DNA of 64,000 nt from Chryseobacterium aahli (GTDB taxonomy: Bacteria; Bacteroidota; Bacteroidia; Flavobacteriales; Weeksellaceae). Positions 16,104-24,685 of the stretch are shown here, piece after piece (position 1 is the first letter of the stretch; each line of letters opens with the position of its first letter). The stretch covers positions 1 through 64,000 of the forward strand of contig NZ_JALDNB010000003.1 in the NCBI RefSeq assembly GCF_022699665.1. Reading direction: 5' to 3'. A program made the translations under genes and the position numbers. Below the pieces are notes generated by a model, which was given only the letters and a program-made list of their open reading frames with translations, did not search any database and was not told the origin of the DNA.

Positions 16104-16717
16104 AATGATTTATTTGGTGTGGTTTTATTAGCAGTATCAAAAACTTTTTGCCATATGTATTCTCCTCTGAAGATGGTGTAATTTCCGTCCGGAAAAATAA
16201 CAATTGCAGAATCGCAAGGATAATGCATTTTAAAAAATAACTTTTCTATTGCACCTGAACGATCATCTATCCAAGATGTTTTATTAAGCCTGTTTTTCAA
16301 ACCCTTTGTTTCTTTATAAACAGAATAGAGATTTAGGTTTGATTTTTTAAATTTTCTGACGTATGTTTTAATATCATTTATTACAAGCTGATTTGTATCT
16401 GAATGCTGATTGCAACGGTCTAAACCTTGATAATAGTGGATGACAATATTTTTATTGTTCACATCTGAAATGTTAAGATGTTTTTTTAAATTATTTAAAT
16501 CTACAGTAGCTAGTTTTCCGTGACCTTCATGCTCTACACGAACTTTGTATAGAACAGAATCAGTTTCAATGTTTTGAAAACGGTAATTTTCTCCACGTTT
16601 TTTGTAATCCTCTTTCGAAATAATTTGCAGATTATCATTGATGTAAACTTCTTTTTTCTGTGAAAACAAAATTTGATTTAAAGTAAGTAGAATTATGGCT
16701 GTTAGTAGTTTTTTCAT
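16100..16717 (-). CDS. Secreted hypothetical protein
   Basis: A 205-residue exported protein of unknown function. From the ATG at 16717 it starts MKKLLTAIILLTLNQILFSQ, a clear signal peptide. The mature part has no family I recognise; the segment NIVIHYYQGLDRCNQHSDTN and the closing IVIFPDGNYTIFRGEYIWQK suggest a globular periplasmic protein. The frame is open back to a TTG at 16726, but an exact -7 element (CAAATTTA, 16724-16731, minus strand) overlaps it, so the ATG is chosen. That element would give a very short leader. Confidence 0.7.
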   Translation of the reverse strand: MKKLLTAIILLTLNQILFSQKKEVYINDNLQIISKEDYKKRGENYRFQNIETDSVLYKVRVEHEGHGKLATVDLNNLKKHLNISDVNNKNIVIHYYQGLDRCNQHSDTNQLVINDIKTYVRKFKKSNLNLYSVYKETKGLKNRLNKTSWIDDRSGAIEKLFFKMHYPCDSAIVIFPDGNYTIFRGEYIWQKVFDTANKTTPNKSF

Positions 16718-16770
16718 CGTGATCAAATTTATAAAAAATACTTAAAATTCTTTATTGATAAAAACAAAAA

Positions 16771-16792
16771 ACCGCAGAAAAAATTCTGCGGT
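16771..16792 (-). terminator. Terminator after nrdA
   Basis: ACCGCAGAA at 16771-16779 and TTCTGCGGT at 16784-16792 form a perfect nine-base stem with a four-base loop. Read on the minus strand, the stem is followed by TTTTTTG and more T, so it ends the nrdA transcript. Confidence 0.85.
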
Positions 16793-16838
16793 TTTATATG
16801 TATTCAAAGCCAAAAAATTGGCTATTTAAATTTTTACC

Positions 16839-18497
16839 TTAAGCCTCACAAGCCGAACAGCTCACAAAATTCACCATCATTTCCTTAGAAACAGATGAAC
16901 TTCTTTGGTAATACAAAGTTTTCACCCCTTTCTTCCAAGCTTCAATGTAAAGGTAATTTACATCTTTCACGGGCATCGTAGACGGAATCTGTAAATTCAG
17001 AGACTGAGCCTGGTCGATGTATTGCTGTCTTTGTGCAGCCTGAGAAATAATCTCCATCGGAGAAATTTCTTTGAAAGTTTTGAATACTGCTTTTTCTTCG
17101 TCAGTCAATTCATTTAAATGTTGAACTGAACCGTGATTCAACATAATTGTTCTCCATGTTTCTTCATTATCAAGACCTTTTTCTTCTAATAATTTAGCAA
17201 GATATTTATTCTTACGCATGAAGTTTCCTTTTGCCAAACCAGCTTTGTAATAATTTGATGCAAAAGGCTCAATTCCTGGAGAAGTTTGTCCTAAAATTGC
17301 CGAACTTGAAGTAGTAGGAGCAATCGCCATAACGGTTGTATTTCTCATTCCGTAACCTTTTAAGATTTCCGGTTCTCCGTAGATGTTCGCCAATTCTTTT
17401 GAAGCAATATCCGCCTGCGCTCTGATGTGTTTGAAAGCTCTTGCATTGAATTGAGTAGCCTCAAAACTCTCAAAAGGAATCATGTTTTTCTGAAGATAAG
17501 AATGGTAACCCAAAACTCCTAAACCAAGTGCTCTGTGACGCAATGCGAAGTCTCTTGCTCCCTGAAGATAATAATTCCCCTCAGTTTTCTCGATAAATTC
17601 AGATAAAACAGCGTCAAGGAAATAGATTGCCAATTGTACTGCGTTCGTATCTTTCCACTCGTCGTATAATTCTAAGTTCATAGACGACAGACAACAGATG
17701 AAAGACTCTTCTCTGGTTGACGGAAGCATGATTTCTGAACAAAGATTACTCGCATTAATCGTCAATCCAAGGTCTTTATAAACCTGAGGTTTGTTTCTGT
17801 TCACGTTATCTGTAAAGAAAATATAAGGAAGACCTTTTTGCTGACGGCTTTCCAAAACTCTTGCCCAAATTTTACGTTTGTCGGCATCACCGTCAATCAT
17901 ATCCTGCATCCAGTAATCTGGTACGCAAATTCCTGTAAACAGGTTCTGAATCGGACTTCCGATGTCTTTAATTGATAAAAATTCTTCAATATCGCCGTGG
18001 TCAACATCAAGATAAGCCGCAAAAGCACCTCTTCTAACACCACCTTGAGAAACTACATCCATTGAAGTGTCAAAAAGCTTCATAAACGAAACTGCACCAG
18101 AAGACTTTCCGTTATCGGTTACCGCAGTTCCTCTGTTACGAAGTTCTCCGAAATATCCCGAAGTTCCGCCCCCGATTTTCGTCTGCATAATCACTTCACC
18201 CATTTTGTGGGTAATTCCTTCAATGCTGTCCGGAATATGCACGTTGAAACAAGAGATTGGAAGACCTCTCTGCGTTCCCATATTCGCCCAGACCGGAGAA
18301 GAAAAACTGATCCATCCTTTCATGATCATTTCCTTGAAAGCCGGCTGCAGTTCAGGTTTGTATAGTTTTTTTGCTGCTGCAGTAGTGATTCTGTCGATTG
18401 CACCGTCTACAGTTTCTCCTTTCAGAAGGTAACCTCTGTTCAGCATTTGCTCAGATTCTTCGTTGAGCCACCAGATATTGTTGTTTTGTTCTTCCAT
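16839..18497 (-). CDS. nrdA: Ribonucleoside-diphosphate reductase alpha subunit
   Basis: Catalytic subunit of class I ribonucleotide reductase, which makes deoxyribonucleotides. At 552 residues it is much shorter than the 761-residue E. coli enzyme because it lacks the N-terminal ATP-cone region. Active-site residues are present: Cys83 in ISCFNVHIPDS, the N251-L-C253-S-E255 radical site, Cys268/Cys269 in ICCLSSMNLE, the radical-transfer Tyr pair in TLYYQRSS near the C-terminus, and the terminal CSAC thiol pair. The short form fits the minimal alpha subunits described for class Id enzymes in Flavobacteriia. The beta subunit gene nrdB is upstream but separated by two other genes. Confidence 0.93.
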   Translation of the reverse strand: MEEQNNNIWWLNEESEQMLNRGYLLKGETVDGAIDRITTAAAKKLYKPELQPAFKEMIMKGWISFSSPVWANMGTQRGLPISCFNVHIPDSIEGITHKMGEVIMQTKIGGGTSGYFGELRNRGTAVTDNGKSSGAVSFMKLFDTSMDVVSQGGVRRGAFAAYLDVDHGDIEEFLSIKDIGSPIQNLFTGICVPDYWMQDMIDGDADKRKIWARVLESRQQKGLPYIFFTDNVNRNKPQVYKDLGLTINASNLCSEIMLPSTREESFICCLSSMNLELYDEWKDTNAVQLAIYFLDAVLSEFIEKTEGNYYLQGARDFALRHRALGLGVLGYHSYLQKNMIPFESFEATQFNARAFKHIRAQADIASKELANIYGEPEILKGYGMRNTTVMAIAPTTSSSAILGQTSPGIEPFASNYYKAGLAKGNFMRKNKYLAKLLEEKGLDNEETWRTIMLNHGSVQHLNELTDEEKAVFKTFKEISPMEIISQAAQRQQYIDQAQSLNLQIPSTMPVKDVNYLYIEAWKKGVKTLYYQRSSSVSKEMMVNFVSCSACEA

Positions 18498-18584
18498 TTT
18501 TATATTGTAAAATGCAACTTATGCATTGTTTTGTTAATTTTTTAGGAGCAGAAAATTTTGTTCTTCTCCTCACTTTTCTACCTG

Positions 18585-18655
18585 CTTTCGCTACTCGCTT
18601 TTTTCTTTTGCAAAGAAAAAGAGCTCAAACATGCCGCTCAATCAGGGCTAAGACG
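18585..18655. repeat. Dispersed GAGCTC hairpin repeat, copy 3
   Basis: Clearest copy of the family: CTTTTTTCTTT (from about 18599) and AAAGAAAAAGAGCTC form a stem around TGC. The left edge CGCTACTCG and the tail ATGCCGCTCAATCAGGGC match the other two copies at 2441 and 6838. It lies between the nrdA start and the monooxygenase-like gene. Confidence 0.65.
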
Positions 18656-18699
18656 ACGGTTTGTTTTCTTTATTTCTGAATCACGTCATTGCTACTGCT

Positions 18700-18765
18700 T
18701 TGTCATTGCTAGGAATGAGGAATCTCTACTTTTTGTTGAGATGCTTCGACAAGCTCAGCATGACA
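18700..18765. repeat. GTCATTGC-type repeat, full-length copy
   Basis: Starts GTCATTGCTAGGAATGAGG and ends ATGCTTCGACAAGCTCAGCA followed by TGAC. The two ends are roughly inverted (GTCATTGCT against AGCATGAC), as are AATCTC and GAGATG inside. This resembles the widely dispersed GTCATTGCGAGGAACGAAGC family found between genes in many bacteria. A half copy lies at 19121-19146. With repeat copy 3 it accounts for most of the gap 18498-18818, in which I see no gene. Confidence 0.55.
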
Positions 18766-18818
18766 TCTCTAATGCTATCTGTTTCGACGCTCGCTTCGCT
18801 TGCGCCTTTTACTTTATT

Positions 18819-19106
18819 TCAAACAGGTTTTAAAAATTCTACTTTATGAGAATCATTAAGTCCGCTTTCGTCTCTTAATCTCTGAAATTCTTTGAAGGAC
18901 GGAATATTTAAAACTTCATTCTGCACTTCTTCATTTTCATAATTTGAAAAATGCACAAACGTAAAACCATCTTCTTTTACAAAAACTTTATACTCAAATT
19001 TTGTCTGATCTAAAGTTTTAAAATCATTCAAAAACTTTTGAATATTGCTTTTGTTGTCAGAAACAAATTCAGGTTTTACGGTATAACTTACGATTACATC
19101 AATCAT
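18819..19106 (-). CDS. ABM-fold monooxygenase-like protein
   Basis: A 95-residue protein resembling the antibiotic-biosynthesis-monooxygenase (ABM) / YgiN-type quinol monooxygenase fold. These are small dimeric ferredoxin-like proteins. The pattern is a first strand (DVIVSYTVKPEFV), a helix, then FEYKVFVKEDGFTFVHFSNYENEEV and the closing IPSFKEFQRLRDESG. No cofactor-binding residues can be assigned, and many relatives have no known activity. It lies between nrdA and the 235-residue hypothetical gene, flanked by repeats on both sides, so it is probably an addition to the nrd region. Confidence 0.7.
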   Translation of the reverse strand: MIDVIVSYTVKPEFVSDNKSNIQKFLNDFKTLDQTKFEYKVFVKEDGFTFVHFSNYENEEVQNEVLNIPSFKEFQRLRDESGLNDSHKVEFLKPV

Positions 19107-19120
19107 ATTTTTATTTTTTT

Positions 19121-19146
19121 GTCATTGCGAGGAACAAAAGCGATTT
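19121..19146. repeat. GTCATTGCGAGGAA repeat, half copy
   Basis: GTCATTGCGAGGAACAAAAG followed by CGATT matches the left half of the repeat at 18700-18765 and is closer to the usual consensus. The right half is absent. Confidence 0.5.
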
Positions 19147-19207
19147 ATTTAAAAGTTCTTTATCACGCTTTTTAATAATCTTCAAGCAGTCAGTATATAT
19201 TTGAAAA

Positions 19208-19915
19208 TTAATTTAAATATTTATGTAAAAGAGCTATGTCACTATCTAATTGAAAGCCTACTCTAATTTCGTCTAATGAAAGTGGAGTTTCATTTCCTAT
19301 ACTTTTTTCACTTTTAAATTTCGCAAACCAGCAATCATAAGAATTGCCATATTTATTGAAAATAATGAAACAGTTTTTATTTTTTGTTTTAGTAAAATAA
19401 ATTAAATTATCTTTAGAAATACCACTTTTTAAATCAATTGTAGATTCATAATTGTTCTTTTTAAAAAAGGAAATAAATTTTCCATTTTCTAATTCAAGTT
19501 TATAATTATTATCTAATTCTAATTTTATTTGATGCTCTTCTTCTTTATTTGGAATAAAGTAAAGATAGTATTTAAATAAATTGTCATTTTTAATGACTTC
19601 TATATTGTTAGAATATATTTCCTCCAATAAAAGCATGAAATCTTTGACTGAAAATTTTTCATTATTAAATAATAATTGATTTTGCAAGTATTCATTTACA
19701 AAATAATAATTTAACTCGCTAAATCTTGTAAATTTAATTTCACCTTCAACTTTTCTACAAAACTTAAAATCATTTTCATATATGAAAAAGCCAAATCCTT
19801 TTTCTTTTAAAAGTTTATAAATATTGGCTTTATTATCAATACTTAATGATATTTTTAGATTTCCGTTCTTATATCGAGAAATTGTAAAAAAATCTTCTAA
19901 ATCCCAAATTTTCAT
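19208..19915 (-). CDS. Hypothetical protein embedded between nrdB and nrdA
   Basis: A 235-residue soluble protein that I do not recognise. It has no signal peptide or membrane segment and is rich in Lys, Asn, Glu and aromatic residues. The start MKIWDLEDFFTISRYKNG and a later GFGFFIYENDFKFCRKVEGEI suggest an alpha/beta nucleic-acid-associated fold, but this is a weak impression. The DNA is visibly more AT-rich than nrdB and nrdA, which suggests later acquisition. It starts six bases after the nrdB stop and so is probably read from the nrdB transcript. Confidence 0.65.
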   Translation of the reverse strand: MKIWDLEDFFTISRYKNGNLKISLSIDNKANIYKLLKEKGFGFFIYENDFKFCRKVEGEIKFTRFSELNYYFVNEYLQNQLLFNNEKFSVKDFMLLLEEIYSNNIEVIKNDNLFKYYLYFIPNKEEEHQIKLELDNNYKLELENGKFISFFKKNNYESTIDLKSGISKDNLIYFTKTKNKNCFIIFNKYGNSYDCWFAKFKSEKSIGNETPLSLDEIRVGFQLDSDIALLHKYLN

Positions 19916-19920
19916 ACAAA

Positions 19921-20895
19921 TTAAAAAAGATCATTCGCCGTAATACTCTTATCGTGCTTCGTATAGTCCACCGGTCTTTTTGCGAAGAAATCATCCATAG
20001 AATTAGCGAAAACTTCTTCTTCAAACCATTTCATCGGGCTGTATTGTTCTGTAGTGGTGTTATAACGTTTTTCCATGTTGATCTTGGTTAAACTTTCGTC
20101 AACACGATATTTCATAAAGTTAATCAGGTCTTGCTTTGAGAATTTATCAAGTTCACCCATTTCAAAGATCCAGTCAAGAATTTCTCCTTCCAGTTCTATG
20201 GATTGATCTACCAAAGTGTAAATATCTTCAATATCAGAATCAGTTAAAAGATCCGGCTGCTCTTCACGGATTTTGTTGATCAGATAAATTCCGCCATTAG
20301 CGTGAATCTGCTCATCAATAGATGTCCACGCAATAATATTCGAAACATTTTTCAGGAAACCTTTGAATCTTGTAAATGATAAAATAATTGCAAACTGCGA
20401 GAACAAAGACACATTCTCAATCAGAATACTGAATAAAAGCAAAGAGGAAACATATTCTTTTGGTGTTGCAGAATTGGCGTGTTTCAGCACGTTGGATAAG
20501 AATTCAATTCTTTTTTTCAATGCAGGAACTTCTACAACCTGAGAAAATTCTTCATTATATCCCAAAACTTCCAACAAACGGGAATACGCTTCAGAATGAC
20601 GAAATTCACATTCTGCAAATGTAGATCCCAAACCATTCAATTCAGGTTTTGGAAGGTGATTGTAAAGGTTTCCCCAAAACGACTTTACCGAAACTTCAAT
20701 CTGGGCAATCGCCAAAAGTGCATTTTTTACCGCATTTTTTTCGTGTGGCTCCAGCTGCGACTGGAAATCCTGAACGTCTGCCGTGAAATCAACTTCCGAG
20801 TGTACCCAGAAAGATTTGTTGATCGCTTCTGTAAACTGAAGAACCTCAGGATACTCAAATGGCTTGTAGCTTACTCTTTTATCAAAAATTCCCAT
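19921..20895 (-). CDS. nrdB: Ribonucleoside-diphosphate reductase beta subunit
   Basis: Radical-generating metal-binding subunit of class I ribonucleotide reductase, 324 residues. Dimetal ligands are visible as Glu67 (in AQIEVSVKSFW), Glu97 and His100 in the ECEFRHSEAY segment, and Glu/His in TSIDEQIHANGG. Tyr104 sits where E. coli has radical Tyr122. The first ligand appears to be Glu rather than the Asp of E. coli class Ia. No ATP-cone is fused at the N-terminus. This fits a class Id type partner for the short NrdA. It is the first gene of the minus-strand group running to nrdA. Confidence 0.92.
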   Translation of the reverse strand: MGIFDKRVSYKPFEYPEVLQFTEAINKSFWVHSEVDFTADVQDFQSQLEPHEKNAVKNALLAIAQIEVSVKSFWGNLYNHLPKPELNGLGSTFAECEFRHSEAYSRLLEVLGYNEEFSQVVEVPALKKRIEFLSNVLKHANSATPKEYVSSLLLFSILIENVSLFSQFAIILSFTRFKGFLKNVSNIIAWTSIDEQIHANGGIYLINKIREEQPDLLTDSDIEDIYTLVDQSIELEGEILDWIFEMGELDKFSKQDLINFMKYRVDESLTKINMEKRYNTTTEQYSPMKWFEEEVFANSMDDFFAKRPVDYTKHDKSITANDLF

Positions 20896-21325
20896 ATTGA
20901 ATGTAATGTCTTTAAAAATTATAAAAATAGATCACTGTGCATAAAACCCGGGAGATGGGTAACTTTCTGATTCGTTGTAAGTTGTGTTTGAAACTTATTA
21001 ACGGAAGTAATCATTCATCTCTCGTACCGTGCGAAGCACAAAGTTCGAAAAAAAGAAACGATTTGGAAAGGGGTAAAGAGTAATTGGTTGAGTTTTAACC
21101 TTAAAAGTTTTCCACATTTACATGAAACTCGCTCTGATATTGGTTTATAGATACTTAACTGTTGAAAATCGAAGTTATGTTAAGTTTGTAATTAAACACT
21201 TTATTTTAATTTATTGAATATTAATTAATTATATGTTAAACAATATTTTTTTTAAAGATTTTTTTAATCTTGTAACAAAATGAAAATATATACTACTTAT
21301 TGGAAATAAAAACAGCAATCACTTA
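20896..21325. other. Divergent gap between nrdB and the ABC export operon
   Basis: A 430-base AT-rich gap. I see no convincing gene or RNA. It must hold the nrdB promoter (minus strand), for which I found no consensus match, and a possible promoter of the export operon at 21162-21188. Confidence 0.5.
21162..21188 (+). promoter_or_regulatory. Possible promoter of the MacAB-like export operon
   Basis: TTG at 21162-21164, 16 bases, then TAAGTTTG at 21181-21188, an exact -7 match. The spacer is one base shorter than the usual range. It would give a leader of about 130 bases before the ATG at 21326. Confidence 0.4.
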
Positions 21326-22015
21326 ATGTTAGTAATTCAGGATCTACATAAATCATACGATACAGGCAAGAGTAAACTGCACGTTCTCAAGGGTATTAAT
21401 CTTAATATTGATGAGGGTGAATTTGTCTCTATTATGGGAAGTTCCGGTTCCGGAAAATCTACTTTACTGAATATTATCGGAATTTTGGATGAAAAAGACA
21501 GCGGCGTTTATGAGCTCGACGGAATTCCGATTGAACATCTGAACGAAGTAAAAGCTGCAGAATACCGTTCGAAATTTCTGGGATTCGTCTTCCAATCGTT
21601 TAATTTGATTGGATATAAAACGGCTTTAGATAATGTTGCACTTCCTTTATATTATCAAAATGTTCCGAGAAAAGAGCGTAATCAAAAAGCAATGGAGTAT
21701 CTGGAGAAAGTAGGTTTGGCACAATGGGCAACCCATCTTCCGAATGAGCTTTCGGGTGGACAAAAACAAAGAGTTGCAATTGCGAGAGCATTAATTACCA
21801 ATCCAAAAGTAGTTTTAGCTGATGAGCCAACCGGAGCATTAGATTCAAAAACTACTCACGATATTATGAAGCTTCTTCAGGATATCAACAATGAAGGTAA
21901 AACCATTATCGTGGTAACCCATGAGCCGGATGTTGCCGCACAAACCAAAAGAAATGTCATCCTCCGAGACGGAATTATTGAGAGTGATGAGTTTATCAAT
22001 CAGATTGTGCTTTAA
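21326..22015 (+). CDS. ABC transporter ATP-binding protein, MacB/LolD type
   Basis: A 229-residue ATPase that powers a MacAB-like export or efflux complex. All motifs are present: Walker A GSSGSGKST, Q-loop in GFVFQSFNLI, signature LSGGQKQR, Walker B VVLADEPTG and H-loop VVTHEP. The two permeases that follow at 22096 and 23410, and the adaptor at 26129, complete a type VII ABC (mechanotransmission) system. Substrate unknown: candidates are macrolides, peptides, lipoproteins or other envelope molecules. Confidence 0.92.
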   Translation: MLVIQDLHKSYDTGKSKLHVLKGINLNIDEGEFVSIMGSSGSGKSTLLNIIGILDEKDSGVYELDGIPIEHLNEVKAAEYRSKFLGFVFQSFNLIGYKTALDNVALPLYYQNVPRKERNQKAMEYLEKVGLAQWATHLPNELSGGQKQRVAIARALITNPKVVLADEPTGALDSKTTHDIMKLLQDINNEGKTIIVVTHEPDVAAQTKRNVILRDGIIESDEFINQIVL

Positions 22016-22095
22016 TTTTAAAATAAAATCAATTGAAAATTTAGAGTCATTAATTTTTTAATCTTTAAATTTTTTAATCATTTAATAAAGAAAAA

Positions 22096-23325
22096 ATGTT
22101 TGACCTAGATCGTTGGGAAGAAATATTCAGTTCTATTCGCAGTAATGTATTGCGGACGGTGCTTTCGGGCTTTACGGTGGCATTGGGTCTGTTTATATTT
22201 ATCGTTCTTTTCGGAATTGGAACCGGGCTGAAAAATGCTTTTACACAAGGTTTTGCAAGAGATGCTCAAAATCTTATTTCAATATTTACCGGAAATACAA
22301 CTGTTGCTTATAAAGGTTTGCAGTCGAATAGAACCGTAACGATGAATAACGACGACTATGATTTCTTAATCGACAGTGATAAAGAAAAAGTAGGGTATTC
22401 TACTCCGAGATATACCGCCAATCTGATGGTAAAATACGGTAAAGAAAGCGGAAATTACCAGATCAATGGTGCAGATCCTGAAGAGAAATTTATCGAAAAC
22501 AGGAAAATGCTCGAAGGACGTTACCTTACCCCCGGAGATTTACAGAGAAAGCAAAATGTTGCGGTTGTAGGAAGAATGGTGCAGCGGGATTTAATAAAAA
22601 ACGGAAGTCCGGTAGGTAAAGATCTCGATATCAACGGAACGATGTTCAAAGTAGTCGGGGTTTTCTCAGATGACGGCGGCGATTGGGACGAAAGACACAT
22701 TACAGTTCCGATTACTACTTTGCAGCAAATGAAAAAAGGTTCTGATACGGTGAGCGGAGTTTACATTGCTTATGATGAGAATATGACACCGGAACAGGCT
22801 ATCAAATACGGTGACCAGCTTAAAGAAAGGCTTAAATCAAGAAAAAATGTTTCTCCGGATGATGAGAACGCAGTCCGTGTTTGGAACAATGCTCAGAATA
22901 TGAACGAAACCTTCATGTTTATGGCAGTTCTTACAGGAATTGTGACTTTTATCGGGCTAGGAACTTTATTGGCAGGAATTATCGGTATCAGCAACATCAT
23001 GGTGTATATCGTGAAAGAAAGAACCAAAGAAATCGGTGTAAGAAAAGCCATCGGAGCAAAACCACGAAGCATTGTTGCTTTGATTGTTCAGGAAAGCGTG
23101 GTGATTACTGTGGTTTCGGGGTTTGTAGGAGTTGGTTTGGGTGTTTTAGCATTACATTTAATAGGTGACAGTCTTGAAGATTACTTCATTAAAGATCCGA
23201 GTGTGGGTTGGGGAACTATCTTTGCGGCATTTGTGGCATTGGTTTTTTCAGGTTTGATTGCCGGATTCGTTCCTGCCTACAGAGCCTCAAGAATTAAACC
23301 TATCGAAGCGTTAAGAACAGAATAA
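22096..23325 (+). CDS. ABC transporter permease, MacB/FtsX type (first)
   Basis: A 409-residue inner-membrane protein with the MacB topology: one helix near residues 17-45 (FTVALGLFIFIVLFGIGTG), a periplasmic domain of about 230 residues (MacB_PCD), then three helices from about 275 (FMFMAVLTGIVTFIGLGTLL and on) forming the FtsX domain. The VKERTKEIGVRKAIGAKP segment and the C-terminal PAYRASRIKPIEALRTE are family hallmarks. It probably pairs with the second permease as a heterodimer with two copies of the ATPase. Confidence 0.92.
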   Translation: MFDLDRWEEIFSSIRSNVLRTVLSGFTVALGLFIFIVLFGIGTGLKNAFTQGFARDAQNLISIFTGNTTVAYKGLQSNRTVTMNNDDYDFLIDSDKEKVGYSTPRYTANLMVKYGKESGNYQINGADPEEKFIENRKMLEGRYLTPGDLQRKQNVAVVGRMVQRDLIKNGSPVGKDLDINGTMFKVVGVFSDDGGDWDERHITVPITTLQQMKKGSDTVSGVYIAYDENMTPEQAIKYGDQLKERLKSRKNVSPDDENAVRVWNNAQNMNETFMFMAVLTGIVTFIGLGTLLAGIIGISNIMVYIVKERTKEIGVRKAIGAKPRSIVALIVQESVVITVVSGFVGVGLGVLALHLIGDSLEDYFIKDPSVGWGTIFAAFVALVFSGLIAGFVPAYRASRIKPIEALRTE

Positions 23326-23409
23326 TTTAATTTGAAAATTTGTTAGTGAGATAATTTGAAAACGAAATTCAACTTACAACTCATAATTAATAACTTATAA
23401 CTCATCAAA

Positions 23410-24681
23410 GTGAACATTTTATTTAAAAAAGATACCTGGCAGGAAATTTATTATTCACTAAAGAATAATAAGCTCCGCACATTCCTTACCATGATTGGCG
23501 TGGGTTGGGGTATGTTTTTGTATGTAGTTTTATTGGGTTCCGCAAAAGGAATGGAGAATGGTTTTGATAAATTATTTTCAGGATTTGCTACCAATTCCAT
23601 TTTTCTTTGGGCACAAAATACTTCGATTCCTTACGAAGGTTTTCCAAAAGGGAGAGATGTGAATCTGAAATTAACTGATGTTGAAGTTTTAAAAAGAAAA
23701 ATATCAGATATCGATTATATTTCGCCACAGAACTCAAGAGGAAGTTTCACAGGAACGCCCGGCGAATCGATGTCAAGAAACGGTAAAAACGCTACGTATT
23801 CTTTAACGGGTGATTATCCGATCGGGAATAAAATTTCAGAAAAGAAACTGATTTTCGGAAGATATATCAACGATGCAGATGTTTCCGGAAATAAAAGTGT
23901 AGCAGTGATTGGAGAAGAAGTGTACAATAATTTTTTCGATTCAAAAAAGAAAGAAAATCCGCTAGGGAAATCAATTAACGTGAAAGGACTTTTCTTTAAT
24001 GTGATCGGAGTTTTCAGAGTGAGAAAAGGGGGTGGTTTTGAAAATGACCGTACTGTTTTTATACCGCTTTCTACGTATACCAAAATGTACAATGCAGGAG
24101 AGCAAATCGATATGTTTGCGATTGTGAGCAAGCCCAATGTTGATGTAAATAGCGTTGAAGAAAGAGTGAAAACAGAATTAAAAGCCAAAAATCAGGTTTC
24201 GCCGGAAGACACTAATGCTTTTGGAAGTTTTAATTTAGGTAAAGAATTTAAAAAACTCACAGGATTTTTAACCGGAATGCAGCTTTTAACAATAATCGTA
24301 GGAACTCTCACAATTTTGGCCGGTGTCATTGCGATTTCAAATATCTTATTGATTACCGTAAAAGAAAGAACTAAGGAAATAGGTATTCGAAGAGCTTTAG
24401 GTGCAAAACCGTCTGAAGTAAGAAATCAGATTTTGCTGGAAAGTGTGGTTATCACGCTCAGTTCGGGTATATTGGGTTTTATTCTCGGGATTTTTGTCTT
24501 GATGATATTCAACTCATTGACTCAGAATCAGGATGAATTTCCGTTTTATAACCCGACTGTCAATTATACCAATGTTTTTGCGGCAATGTCGGTGATGGTA
24601 ATTTTAGGTTTAATTATCGGAATGATTCCTGCTCAAAGAGCGGTGAAAATACGACCGATTGAGGCATTAAGAAGTGAGTAA
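23410..24681 (+). CDS. ABC transporter permease, MacB/FtsX type (second)
   Basis: A 423-residue paralogue of the preceding permease with the same layout: N-terminal helix (TFLTMIGVGWGMFLYVVLLGS), periplasmic domain, three C-terminal helices. VKERTKEIGIRRALGAKP and PAQRAVKIRPIEALRSE match the first permease nearly word for word. The start is a GTG at 23410; no better ATG gives the conserved N-terminus. The gene ends at 24681, five bases before the ATG of the metallopeptidase gene. Confidence 0.92.
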   Translation: MNILFKKDTWQEIYYSLKNNKLRTFLTMIGVGWGMFLYVVLLGSAKGMENGFDKLFSGFATNSIFLWAQNTSIPYEGFPKGRDVNLKLTDVEVLKRKISDIDYISPQNSRGSFTGTPGESMSRNGKNATYSLTGDYPIGNKISEKKLIFGRYINDADVSGNKSVAVIGEEVYNNFFDSKKKENPLGKSINVKGLFFNVIGVFRVRKGGGFENDRTVFIPLSTYTKMYNAGEQIDMFAIVSKPNVDVNSVEERVKTELKAKNQVSPEDTNAFGSFNLGKEFKKLTGFLTGMQLLTIIVGTLTILAGVIAISNILLITVKERTKEIGIRRALGAKPSEVRNQILLESVVITLSSGILGFILGIFVLMIFNSLTQNQDEFPFYNPTVNYTNVFAAMSVMVILGLIIGMIPAQRAVKIRPIEALRSE

Positions 24682-24685
24682 GAGA

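Noticed and set aside
18558..18849. Two + strand frames after nrdA
   Set aside because: They run through dispersed repeats and their translations are repeat-derived, not gene-like.
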